DNA of 15,455 nt, taken from assembly GCA_964348275.1 (NCBI GenBank), contig CAYGBT010000059.1:1-15455 (forward strand), given 5' to 3'. Within the stretch, counting starts at the first letter, position 1, and the number at the start of each line of letters is the position of its first letter. This DNA comes from CSP1-5 sp964348275 (GTDB lineage Bacteria; Methylomirabilota; Methylomirabilia; Methylomirabilales; CSP1-5). Position numbers and translations under genes: made by a program. The notes beneath the pieces were generated by a model. It was given only the letters and a program-made list of their open reading frames with translations. It was not told the DNA's origin and made no database searches. This document shows positions 1-5,545 of this stretch, in pieces.

Positions 1-83
1 CGGATTGTCATCTACGACTAGGATCGCCGGCATCGCGCCACCCGTGCAAAAGCCTCAGCTAAGATTGCCGACTTCCTAAGTGG

Positions 84-200
84 ACTCAAAATTAAAACGC
101 CCTCCAGGCTGTACTCTGCCTGAGAGAGCGTCTGAATGCTTGGTGCGCCGTCGATTGTGCCTTGCGGTGGGCCGGGGGCTCTGGCTACCCCGGTTTCATT
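84..200 (-). ncRNA. Dispersed structured element, copy A (long subtype)
   Basis: Read leftward, this copy has all parts of the element. ATG AAA CCG GGG TAG (Met-Lys-Pro-Gly-stop) begins at about 199. A short hairpin pairs CCGGGG with CCCCGG, and the CACAATCGACGG core is followed by GCGCACCAAGCA. A terminator-like hairpin (CTCAGGC with GCCTGGAG) then runs into a T-rich tail at 84-96. Against other copies, an A-T pair replaces a G-C pair inside the stem, which preserves pairing. It points out of the window, so its downstream gene is unknown. It could be a small RNA, an attenuator leader or a mobile repeat. The repeat identity is clear; the RNA function is inferred. Confidence 0.7.
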
Positions 201-231
201 TTCCTACTACCTTCCTAGAAAAATTTTGAAC

Positions 232-260
232 ACTATCGAGCATGTTAAAGGAGATTTCAA
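232..260 (-). promoter_or_regulatory. Predicted sigma70-type promoter for repeat copy A
   Basis: On the minus strand TTGAAA (260-255) and GATAGT (237-232) are separated by 17 nt. The -10 lies 7 nt further from the element than in the copies with fixed spacing (3250-3279, 8239-8353, 1316-1437). It overlaps the first base of the small plus-strand ORF at 260. Confidence 0.45.
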
Positions 261-352
261 TGACGCCGGTCAGCTATCTATGTGATTTGATGCGGTGGTA
301 TTTTAGGAGGCTGGCCTTTTGGGGATCTAAGAATTGGAACCGCTTAATTTGA
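260..352 (+). CDS. Possible 30-aa small protein, function unknown
   Basis: This very short ORF encodes 30 residues, begins MTPVSYLCDLMRWYF and ends NWNRLI. The support is a strong ribosome-binding site, AAAGGAG at 247-253, six bases before the ATG, and a terminator-like hairpin (AAAAAGCC with GGCTTTTT plus a T run, 357-402) just after the stop. It is rich in Trp, Tyr, Phe and Arg, so an amphipathic or membrane-associated peptide is possible. It sits between two leftward copies of the dispersed element and overlaps the predicted promoter of one of them. I recognise no family. It may be fortuitous. Confidence 0.35.
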   Translation: MTPVSYLCDLMRWYFRRLAFWGSKNWNRLI

Positions 353-355
353 GAA

Positions 356-436
356 GAAAAAGCCGTCTCGGGCCGTTTTATATCGGGAAGGCTTTTTTTT
401 GCTGTTGCGCCTTCGATTGGGCCTGAGGTGGGCTCA
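356..436 (-). repeat. Dispersed element, copy B (5'-truncated, degenerate)
   Basis: Read leftward, the core is recognisable as CCCACCTCAGGCCCAATCG followed by GGCGCAAC, matching the other copies. The CCGGGG hairpin and the four-codon ORF are missing. The terminal hairpin has diverged to an AAAAGCC/GGCTTTT stem. On the plus strand the same stem is followed by eight T residues, so it may terminate rightward transcription from the small ORF at 260. Confidence 0.55.
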
Positions 437-511
437 GTAAATCTACTAACGCAGCAAGCCTCGGGTGTGATAGAATTTGTGCATAGAACTGGGGTGAAGG
501 TTAGCACCAAG

Positions 512-649
512 ATGATGAGACATAAGCCCTCACGGTGCCATGCCATGGGGGCTGTTTTGTTGGCTGCCCTCCTTGCCTTTGCCTCCACCATTCCAGCCCA
601 GCCCCACCCCGCCGGTCTCAACGCCCACGCCGCAATGTTGGAGAAATAA
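512..649 (+). CDS. Possible 45-aa exported peptide or gene remnant
   Basis: The ORF starts with ATG ATG at 512 and 515 and ends just before the HD-domain gene. It has a signal-peptide pattern: a basic N-terminus (MMRHKPSRCH), a hydrophobic stretch (GAVLLAALLAFAS) and a possible cleavage zone around IPAQ. Only some 15 residues follow. GAAGG lies about ten bases upstream as a modest ribosome-binding site. It could be a genuine small secreted peptide, the 5' remnant of a broken secreted-protein gene, or chance. Its stop is 5 bases before the next start, so if translated it could be coupled to the HD gene. Confidence 0.3.
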   Translation: MMRHKPSRCHAMGAVLLAALLAFASTIPAQPHPAGLNAHAAMLEK

Positions 650-654
650 ACTGT

Positions 655-1266
655 ATGCCTTCGCGAGCTTCCAATTCGCCCACACTCACTCCGCGATTCG
701 CCGATGCCCTTCAGTATGCCATCCGGCTCCACGCCTCGCAGAAGAGGAAGGGCACGGAGATTCCTTACGTTGCCCACCTTGTGGGCGTGACCGCGCTCGT
801 CTTGGAGGACGGAGGGGATGAGGATGAGGCTATCGCGGCCCTGTTGCACGATGCGGTTGAGGATCAAGGGGGGAGGCCGACCCTGACGAAGATTCGCCGC
901 CGGTTCGGGGATCGGGTCGCTCGTATAGTCGAGGGCTGCACCGACTCGGACACAATCCCCAAACCCTCCTGGCGGAAGCGCAAAGAGCAGCACCTCAACC
1001 ACCTGCGCCACGCCTCTTCGGATGTGCGCCGGGTGTCCGCTGCTGATAAGTTATACAACGCACGGGCGATTCTCGCAGACTTCCGGGTCGAGGGAGACCG
1101 GCTGTGGAAGCGATTCAGCGGGGGCAAGGAAGGCACCTTGTGGTATTACCGGGCGTTCGTGAATGTCCTCCGTGAGTCCGACTCCGGCTTCATCGTCGAA
1201 GAGTTGGACTGCGTTGTGACCGAGTTGGAGCGAATCGTGGAAGCCTCTGACGACCCTGGACCTTGA
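655..1266 (+). CDS. HD-domain phosphohydrolase, (p)ppGpp hydrolase-like
   Basis: The 203-residue protein resembles the hydrolase half of RelA/SpoT enzymes and small alarmone hydrolases (MESH1 type), which remove pyrophosphate from (p)ppGpp. Visible motifs in order are an ALQYAIRLHASQKRKG segment (residues 18-33), PYVAHL with the first metal-ligand His (H41), the HD signature LLHDAVED (63-70), and ADKLYNAR, matching the second conserved Asp region. No synthetase, TGS or ACT domain is present, so it is a stand-alone HD protein. I chose ATG 655 because GGAG at 640-643 sits 11 bases upstream and homology begins near residue 14. An in-frame start at 535 would add 40 low-complexity residues. The repeat-copy promoter at 1263 overlaps the stop codon. 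Substrate assignment is inferred from the family. Confidence 0.8.
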   Translation: MPSRASNSPTLTPRFADALQYAIRLHASQKRKGTEIPYVAHLVGVTALVLEDGGDEDEAIAALLHDAVEDQGGRPTLTKIRRRFGDRVARIVEGCTDSDTIPKPSWRKRKEQHLNHLRHASSDVRRVSAADKLYNARAILADFRVEGDRLWKRFSGGKEGTLWYYRAFVNVLRESDSGFIVEELDCVVTELERIVEASDDPGP

Positions 1267-1291
1267 CACCCTTCGCCTAGCACGGGATACT
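1263..1291 (+). promoter_or_regulatory. Predicted promoter of repeat copy C
   Basis: TTGACA (1263-1268), a 17-nt spacer and GATACT (1286-1291) form a good sigma70-type promoter that overlaps the end of the HD gene. The hexamers lie exactly 53 and 30 nt before the GATGG that opens the element. The same distances recur at 8186/8239 and, on the minus strand, at 3332/3279. The expected start site is near 1298. Confidence 0.65.
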
Positions 1292-1315
1292 TAGGACCGC
1301 CACAGGAGACGCACG

Positions 1316-1437
1316 GATGGAACCGGGGTAGGGATAGGACTTAGCCCGCCTCCGGCACAATCGACGGCCCACCAAGCATCCAGACGCCTTCCTGGGCGGA
1401 GCACGGCTCGGGGGGCGTTTTCATTTTCAAGCCGGCA
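1316..1437 (+). ncRNA. Dispersed structured element, copy C
   Basis: This copy carries ATG GAA CCG GGG TAG (Met-Glu-Pro-Gly-stop) at 1317-1331, preceded by AGGAG at 1304-1308 with good spacing. Next come a 5' hairpin, CACAATCGACGG at about 1357-1368, and a terminal hairpin (ACGCCTTCC with GGGGGGCGT) followed by TTTTCATTTTC. With its own promoter at 1263-1291 the predicted transcript is about 140 nt. It fills most of the gap between the HD gene and the lipocalin-like gene, which starts about 120 bases after the terminator. It could end HD-gene transcription, attenuate the next gene, or act as a free small RNA. Confidence 0.72.
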
Positions 1438-1558
1438 CATCCCCAAGTCCCTAAACATTCCTTGCGCGCCCCTGATAGTGGCATAGATCGACGAGGGGGG
1501 AGTTGTTTGTTAGTTCCGTTGTCCACTGCTGTCAGCAGAAGAAAAGGGGAAGAACAAA

Positions 1559-2062
1559 ATGAATTTCAGAATCAAGAAATGTCTTGGCGTCGGCGTCCTT
1601 GTATCAAGTCTGCTTATCTTTGCAGGCAATGCCCTGGGCCAGCAACACTCATCTCGAAAGGCCAAGGGCCAATTTGTCGGATCGTGGAAACTCGTCTCGT
1701 ATGAGGTTGGTGCAAGCCATCCGTTGGGAGGGGACGCGGTCGGGTTGCTCACTTATGGTGCGGATGGCCGTATGTCGCTACAAGTTATGCGTCCCAACCG
1801 ACCGAAGATTGGGATATCTGGGGAGGAGGGGGGGTACGAAGCGGGGACCGCACAAGAGGTCATGTCTGCCTACAGAGGATACCTTGCCTACTTTGGCACC
1901 TACGAGGTCGACGAAAAAGGCGGCTTTGTCACTCACCACATTGAAGGGAGTCTGTTTCCGAACTGGGTGGGTATAAAGCGATACGAGTTGTACAACTTTT
2001 CCGGCGACCGACTGACGTTCGGCGTAGACCCGATATGGTTTATCTGGAAGCGCGTAAAGTGA
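1559..2062 (+). CDS. Exported lipocalin-like domain protein
   Basis: The 167-residue protein has a classical signal peptide: MNFRIKKC, a hydrophobic core (VGVLVSSLLIFAGNA) and a likely cleavage near ALGQ. The mature part opens with FVGSWKLVSYE, continues with GLLTYGADGRMSLQVM, then YLAYFGTYEVDE, a GSLFPNW segment and DRLTFGVDP. This order is typical of the lipocalin-like fold of the Lipocalin_5 type, whose members often stand alone and bind unknown small ligands. The start is well supported by AGGGGA at 1545-1550, eight bases before the ATG. It is a single gene between two copies of the dispersed element. Family recognition is good; the ligand is unknown and location in periplasm or outside is inferred from the signal peptide. 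Confidence 0.75.
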   Translation: MNFRIKKCLGVGVLVSSLLIFAGNALGQQHSSRKAKGQFVGSWKLVSYEVGASHPLGGDAVGLLTYGADGRMSLQVMRPNRPKIGISGEEGGYEAGTAQEVMSAYRGYLAYFGTYEVDEKGGFVTHHIEGSLFPNWVGIKRYELYNFSGDRLTFGVDPIWFIWKRVK

Positions 2063-2076
2063 GGTCGATACGCAGG

Positions 2077-2177
2077 AATGAAACCGGGGTGACCATAACC
2101 TCCGGCCCAATCGTTGGCGAACTACAGATTCAGATGTCTTCTCGGGTTCAGTACGCCCCGGGAGGGCGTTTTGGCTT
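2077..2177 (+). repeat. Dispersed structured element, copy D (short core)
   Basis: This copy starts with ATG AAA CCG GGG TGA (Met-Lys-Pro-Gly-stop) at 2078-2092. The core is shortened and changed to GGCCCAATCGTTGGCGAAC. The terminal hairpin pairs GTCTTCTCGGG (2135-2145) with CCCGGGAGGGC, using G-T wobbles wherever the sequence departs from the usual CGCC arm, and is followed by GTTTTGGCTTTTG. No convincing promoter lies at the expected distance. It sits 14 bases after the lipocalin stop and ends about 57 bases before the next gene, so termination or attenuation are both possible. Confidence 0.68.
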
Positions 2178-2234
2178 TTGCGGACCTGTTCCAAACTGCC
2201 TCCGACCCGAAGGAGTGGCGCGAAGGAGGGCGTG

Positions 2235-2504
2235 ATGAGGCGACCGATGGTTGGAGTTCTGATAGTAGTTGCCATCCTCATTGGGTTTGGGATCGGATAC
2301 TTCTGGCGCGGTCAAGAGGTCGATAAGCTGCGGGACGAGCTAGGCGACGTCAAGTCCTCAATGGGATTCGAGGTTAACACTCTCCGCGATGAGCTAGGGA
2401 GGCTAAGAGCCGCGCTAGAAGAGACAGAGCGCCGTCTTGAGCAGGAGCAAAAAACCGTCAAGACGCTGGAGGATCTGCTGATGAAGGCCCGCGTTCTGAA
2501 ATGA
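2235..2504 (+). CDS. Small single-pass membrane protein with coiled coil
   Basis: The 89-residue protein begins MRRPMVGVLIVVAILIGFG, a short basic N-terminus plus one membrane helix (about residues 5-23). It then runs as a continuous charged heptad-like helix (about 27-85) rich in Glu, Arg and Leu, typical of a long coiled coil. I chose ATG 2235 because AAGGAGG at 2223-2229 is ideally placed; an upstream in-frame start at 2178 would put odd residues before the helix. The stop overlaps the next ATG (ATGA at 2501-2504), so the two genes are probably translationally coupled. No enzymatic motif is seen. It could be a membrane-anchored scaffold; the function is unknown. Confidence 0.6.
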   Translation: MRRPMVGVLIVVAILIGFGIGYFWRGQEVDKLRDELGDVKSSMGFEVNTLRDELGRLRAALEETERRLEQEQKTVKTLEDLLMKARVLK

Positions 2505-2707
2505 CGGTACGAAGCTTAGAGGATACATTGGCCGAAAAACTCGACCCACGCCAAGTCGTCACTTTCGAGGAACTGCTCATGTCGATGATGTACGAACAGG
2601 AGGCCACGAGGCGAATACTGGTACGGAAGGGCCTGCTGACCAACGAAGAGGTGTTGGAGGAGGTCAAGGCGGTTCGGCGGGAGATGGAGGGGATGCGGGG
2701 GCGGTAG
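2501..2707 (+). CDS. Conserved-looking small helical protein, unknown
   Basis: This 68-residue acidic and basic helical protein starts inside the previous gene's stop codon (ATGA overlap) and is likely its partner. Visible segments are LEDTLAEKLDPRQVVTF, then EELLMSMMYEQEATRRIL, then RKGLLTNEEVLEEVKAVRR. The last looks like a helix-turn-helix-sized pair of helices with a KGLLTNEE turn. There are no Cys or His clusters and no membrane helix. The overlap with the coiled-coil membrane protein suggests a cytoplasmic subunit bound to it, but that is inference. I do not recognise the family. Confidence 0.55.
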   Translation: MTVRSLEDTLAEKLDPRQVVTFEELLMSMMYEQEATRRILVRKGLLTNEEVLEEVKAVRREMEGMRGR

Positions 2708-2749
2708 GGAGGAGAGCGATCCTCGACGGATGGGGATGGGTGCGGGAAA

Positions 2750-3058
2750 CTAAACCTTCTTCCGAGCAAGCCGCCCTTTTTTTGCACGCGGTATGGCCTT
2801 GATCCACGCCTCCCGGACCAGGGCCTCGGACCGGGTCAGGCCGTCTTCCTCATAATGCAGTTCGACCGGCAGCCGGGTCCGGGTGTAGGCGGCGCCCTTT
2901 CCCGCCTGGTGCTTCCTCAGGCGCTCCTGCACGTCCTTGGCGATCCCCGTGTAGTAGGTCCCGTCCCGGCAGCGCAGGATGTAGACCGACCATGTGGTCG
3001 CCTGCCGCCGGGGGTCCTCCGCCATCCGCTGGAGCATCCTCAAGTACTTCGGCTTCAT
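2750..3058 (-). CDS. GIY-YIG nuclease superfamily protein (UPF0213-like)
   Basis: The 102-residue protein carries the single compact GIY-YIG domain of the UPF0213/YhbQ-like group. WSVYILRCRDGTYYTG (residues 23-38) supplies the VYI and YTG strands, KDVQERLRKH (41-50) the conserved Arg and His helix, and GAAYTRTRLPVEL (55-67) the next strand. A late RSEALVREAWIKA helix carries the expected metal-binding Glu. Family members are small putative endonucleases with little known about cellular role. A perfect TATAAT lies on the minus strand at 3072-3067, putting the transcript start at about 3060, so ATG 3058 would be almost leaderless. Internal Met codons at 3037 and 3025 are alternatives. Upstream lies recombinase-derived sequence, so the gene may be mobile-element cargo. 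Confidence 0.82.
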   Translation of the reverse strand: MKPKYLRMLQRMAEDPRRQATTWSVYILRCRDGTYYTGIAKDVQERLRKHQAGKGAAYTRTRLPVELHYEEDGLTRSEALVREAWIKAIPRAKKGRLARKKV

Positions 3059-3066
3059 ACCCGACC

Positions 3067-3072
3067 ATTATA
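3067..3072 (-). promoter_or_regulatory. Perfect -10 box before the GIY-YIG gene
   Basis: TATAAT is read on the minus strand nine bases before ATG 3058. No good -35 is visible (about two of six at 17 nt spacing). It implies a leaderless message, or a start at a downstream Met. Confidence 0.35.
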
Positions 3073-3159
3073 GCCGATCTAAGTTGTAGAATGCACTTCC
3101 CGATTGGACGTGTTGCACTTACCATGCGCTGGGTACAAAGAGAGATCTGCTTCGCCCTC

Positions 3160-3245
3160 CCTCCCCGTCTGAGCAGCCGCACCGTCTCCGCAAGGAAGTC
3201 ATCCCGTAGGTGAGTGTACCGTGCGGTCATGCTCGGGCTCTTATG
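3160..3245 (-). pseudogene. C-terminal remnant of a tyrosine recombinase (phage integrase)
   Basis: On the minus strand the frame reads HKSPSMTARYTHLRDDFLAE, the very end of a XerC/XerD or phage-integrase catalytic domain. The box normally reads LGHKS...MTARYxHL, and the Tyr of ARYTHL corresponds to the catalytic nucleophile. Everything before the His is gone and replaced by a truncated copy of the dispersed element, with stop codons in frame just upstream. This is a relic, not a working gene. Together with the tRNA fragment at 3807 it points to an old site-specific integration event. The match is short but the motif is distinctive. Confidence 0.6.
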
Positions 3246-3249
3246 GGGG

Positions 3250-3279
3250 GCGAGGGCCTATTGCTACCCCGGTTCCATC
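3250..3279 (-). repeat. Dispersed element, copy E (3'-truncated)
   Basis: Read leftward, the first part of the element is intact: GATGGAACCGGGGTAG with the Met-Glu-Pro-Gly-stop ORF, then AATAGGCCCTCG. It stops there, before the CACAATCGACGG core and terminator, and continues directly into the recombinase remnant. Its promoter (3332-3304) is fully preserved. Confidence 0.6.
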
Positions 3280-3303
3280 CCTTGACGTCCCACAAAGGAC
3301 CTG

Positions 3304-3332
3304 AGTATCTGCTAGGAGGTAAGGAGTGTCAA
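3304..3332 (-). promoter_or_regulatory. Predicted promoter of repeat copy E
   Basis: On the minus strand TTGACA (3332-3327), 17 nt and GATACT (3309-3304) are the same hexamers and the same distances (53 and 30 nt) as for copy C. Because the terminator of this copy is lost, transcription could run on into the recombinase remnant and the GIY-YIG gene. Confidence 0.6.
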
Positions 3333-3806
3333 CTTACAGAGTTTTCTTGCTTGGAAGAGTGCTTATGAAAGACGAGTTCTGTCAGTTTAGCCGGTTGCGG
3401 ATAGGGTGCGTTCTTGGGTCACGACAGGGTACTTTTTGCCGCGTCCTGAAGGTCAGTCTTTGCTACCATGCTGCTACCAGACCGCCCCGTACGAGGAGCA
3501 TCCAGGCACACCATCGGTCACTCCAAATTCTCGAGTTTTTGTGCAGAACCTCGGCCCATTCCTTTCCACCGTTGCGAGGTCTTCCGTACATCGGCCATCT
3601 CTGAGTATCCGCTTGCTCATTCTTGACTGCCCTTCGTTATTGCCCGCTCTTCCTTTGACGCCGCTGTGCTATCCTCCACCTGTCCGAGATTTGTCCGAGA
3701 ACCCTCGCCGACCCAATGACACCTGAGCATACAAAGCAAGGCGCAAAGCGCTAGAGGTTTTGGATCTTGTTGTGGTGAGTTGGGCTAGGTTTCTGGTGAG
3801 TCTTGT
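3333..3806. other. Gene-poor stretch, nothing recognised
   Basis: I see no ORF with a believable ribosome-binding site, composition or family motif. The longer open frames here are low in charged-helix character and look like chance. If the tRNA fragment at 3807 marks an old attachment site, this would be the decayed end of the inserted element. Confidence 0.4.
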
Positions 3807-3848
3807 TTCGTAATCAGCAGGTCAGGAGTTCAACCCTCCTCCCCGGCT
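3807..3848 (+). tRNA. 3' fragment of a tRNA-Thr(CGT) gene, possible att site
   Basis: The 42 bases match the 3' half of a tRNA. They show the anticodon loop TTCGTAA (anticodon CGT), the 3' anticodon arm TCAGC, variable AGGTC, a perfect T arm AGGAG-TTCAACC-CTCCT, then acceptor strand CCCCGGC and a T discriminator, followed by TCA. The matching 5' parts (GCCGGGG and GCTGA) are absent upstream, so it cannot fold as a tRNA. A duplicated tRNA 3' end of this length is the usual scar left by tyrosine-recombinase elements. By that logic the element lay to the left (below 3807) and older chromosome to the right. An intact tRNA-Thr should exist outside the window. Confidence 0.6.
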
Positions 3849-4324
3849 TCAAAAATTCCTGCGAGTTACGTCCTTCCATAACGTCCCGTATCCATTGATT
3901 GTCACCAAATTGTAACCGTCAACAACTGGGCGGCCTCTGGCCTCGCTGTCAGGGGCCGCTGCTTCAACCAGAAGGATGTACGGGGAGCCGCCCTGTCCTT
4001 CCCAGAAGACAAATGGCAAGCCAGACCCCATCCCATCCCTATTACTTTCGACCGATACTGAAGGAGACCACCGGCCAGCGCCAGAGGGTCATGGCCGTTG
4101 CGTAGCAACAGACAGGTCCTGCAGACCTGATTGCGCGGCCGGTGTCCCATCGTCTCGTGTGCCCGTGAGCACGCATAGGTGACTGACGACTAGTCCATAG
4201 AGACTCTGCGGGATCCGGCCGACGGGAGCAGCCTTTTCACTTGACGTGCTTTTTCATAGGTGACCCCCTGACCTCCAACCTTCTTTGACCCCCAACGTTC
4301 ATGACAACCTAGAAGGCTTGGCGG
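3849..4324. other. Gene-poor stretch
   Basis: No gene can be supported. A 60-aa leftward frame (3849-4031) and other short frames lack ribosome-binding sites and recognised motifs. No repeats beyond the element copy starting at 4325 were seen. Confidence 0.35.
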
Positions 4325-4441
4325 GAACGGAACGGCGGTAGGTATGATAAGAGCGAGCCTCTCTCCGGCACGATCGACGGTGCGTCAATAGACCAGATGC
4401 CTTTTCGGGTGAAATACGGCCCGGAAGGGCGTTTTGTTTTT
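4325..4441 (+). ncRNA. Dispersed structured element, copy F (divergent 5' end)
   Basis: The core (CACGATCGACGGTGC) and terminal hairpin are clear. The stem pairs 4397-4410 with 4419-4432 over 14 positions without a mismatch, and a GTTTTGTTTTTC tail follows. Where other copies have CTCT with GGAG, this one has TTTT with GGAA, so both sides changed together. The 5' end has decayed: GGAACGGCGGTAG lacks the ATG and the Met-Glu-Pro-Gly ORF, and no promoter is convincing. A 28-aa ORF with a ribosome-binding site begins 33 bases later. Confidence 0.65.
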
Positions 4442-4474
4442 CATGAGTGATCTATTCAGGAGGACTACTGCACA

Positions 4475-4561
4475 ATGTACAGAAACATTTTCGAATGGGC
4501 GGTGTGGACGAAGATTGAAGCCAAGCCACGAAGGGGAACTTGTCTCACCCACTCGGGTTAG
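4475..4561 (+). CDS. Possible 28-aa small protein, unknown
   Basis: The peptide begins MYRNIFEWAVWTKIEAK and ends LTHSG. AGGAGG at 4458-4463 is a strong ribosome-binding site but sits 11 bases from the ATG, slightly far. The ORF overlaps the end of the convergent TPR gene by four bases. It directly follows a copy of the dispersed element. I recognise no family and chance is possible. Confidence 0.3.
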   Translation: MYRNIFEWAVWTKIEAKPRRGTCLTHSG

Positions 4562-5430
4562 CGTGAGACCAGCAGGAATGACGCCAGCCCTAACATAGCC
4601 AAACAGCTTCCGACCAGTAGAAAAATGATGGTCTGGGACCCGACGTCAACACCGGAGGGCACTCCCACTGCAATGGTGCCTACAAGACTGGTCGCCAGGC
4701 AGATGACACGCGCTGGCTGCCTCCCCGTCGCTGACTTCATTGCAAGGCCTTGCCGTCTGGCGAGGTGAGGAATGGCTATCCCACCACGGGATACCGCCGC
4801 CCGCAGCCATCGCCACGCCGCCCCAGCGCTCGGAGCTATCCTGAACAGGGCCCCCCGGACGCGGCGGAGCTTCCAACCCTGCATCCGCACAGCGAGGCTA
4901 TGGAGCAGCCGCTCCGCCTCTGCCTTCTCCCCCGTCTTGGTCAATAGGCGTGCGAGGGTGAAGCTTGCTTCGAAATGCCACGGCTCGATCTCACGGAGCC
5001 GGCGGAGCAGGCGGATTTCTTCTAGACGGTGCTTCCGGCCCCGAAAATGGCGGCACCCGTCGAGCAGGGCCTGGACCGCATCTGCGGGTTGTCGCAGCTC
5101 GCAGTATAGCGAGGCGATGGCCTCCCAGGCTTCGAGTTGGCGGGGGAGATAGCGCGCCGCCTGGAGGTAGATGCTGAGCGTTTTGTCGAAGCGGTCCTCG
5201 TGCTGGTATCCTTCTCCCGCGGCGACGAAGCTCGCCCAGGCCTTGGCCCGCTGCCGCCGCTGGGCGAGAAGGGGTGCCAGCTTCCCATGGGTGACGTGGT
5301 CGGCCGGATCGACGGCCAGCACCTCCCGATACAGGGCGATGGCCTTCCGCACTCTCCGCTTCGCCGCCGCCCGGTCGGCAGCCGCGACGATGCTCAAGCG
5401 ATCGTAGGCCTTATCGCGCTTGAACCACAT
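4558..5430 (-). CDS. TPR-repeat protein with two C-terminal membrane helices
   Basis: The 290-residue protein starts MWFKRDKAYDRLS. From about residue 12 to 190 it is built of amphipathic helix pairs typical of tetratricopeptide repeats: a clear repeat around AIALYREVLAVDPADH, others around LSIYLQAARYLPRQLEAW and FEASFTLARLLTKTGEKAEAE. A basic linker follows. Two hydrophobic segments near the end (ICLATSLVGTIAVGV and IIFLLVGSCLAMLGLASFLL) would anchor it in the membrane with the TPRs in the cytoplasm. I chose ATG 5430 because the family-like region begins there; an in-frame start at 5505 only adds a basic low-complexity stretch. It lies 115 bases downstream of the secreted repeat-protein gene in the same direction. 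TPRs mediate protein-protein contacts; the partner is unknown. Confidence 0.7.
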   Translation of the reverse strand: MWFKRDKAYDRLSIVAAADRAAAKRRVRKAIALYREVLAVDPADHVTHGKLAPLLAQRRQRAKAWASFVAAGEGYQHEDRFDKTLSIYLQAARYLPRQLEAWEAIASLYCELRQPADAVQALLDGCRHFRGRKHRLEEIRLLRRLREIEPWHFEASFTLARLLTKTGEKAEAERLLHSLAVRMQGWKLRRVRGALFRIAPSAGAAWRWLRAAVSRGGIAIPHLARRQGLAMKSATGRQPARVICLATSLVGTIAVGVPSGVDVGSQTIIFLLVGSCLAMLGLASFLLVSR

Positions 5431-5545
5431 GATAGCCCTTTTCCGCGAACGGCGCGGGTTGCCTGTGGGGCCGAAGGATGTTCCGTGCCTGCCCCCAGCT
5501 TCCACGAGCAGCCCGCTGGATGCCCACGTAATACCTTGCGATACC

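Noticed and set aside
84..200. Cyclic-di-GMP (GEMM) or another known riboswitch on either strand of the repeat
   Set aside because: GGTAGC/GGTTACC-like strings suggested GEMM, but the conserved ACGCAAAGCC core and two-stem layout are absent on both strands.
274..1011. 245-aa leftward ORF opposite the HD-domain gene
   Set aside because: It is antisense to a recognisable HD protein and has no family motif or plausible ribosome-binding site. It exists because of high GC.
1316..2177. Reading the dispersed elements as integron attC sites between small cassettes
   Set aside because: The small genes separated by repeats suggested a cassette array, but the element is not an end-to-end inverted repeat, lacks GTTRRRY/RYYYAAC boxes, and has its own promoter and a terminator tail.
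3406..3726. 106-aa rightward ORF in the gene-poor stretch
   Set aside because: Pro-, Ser- and Leu-rich with no domain pattern and no ribosome-binding site; likely chance.
3849..4031. 60-aa leftward ORF with an ordinary-looking amino-acid mix
   Set aside because: The protein-like composition caught my eye (GLPFVFWEGQGGSPYILLVE), but there is no ribosome-binding site, no recognised family and no neighbour in the same direction. A relic cannot be excluded.
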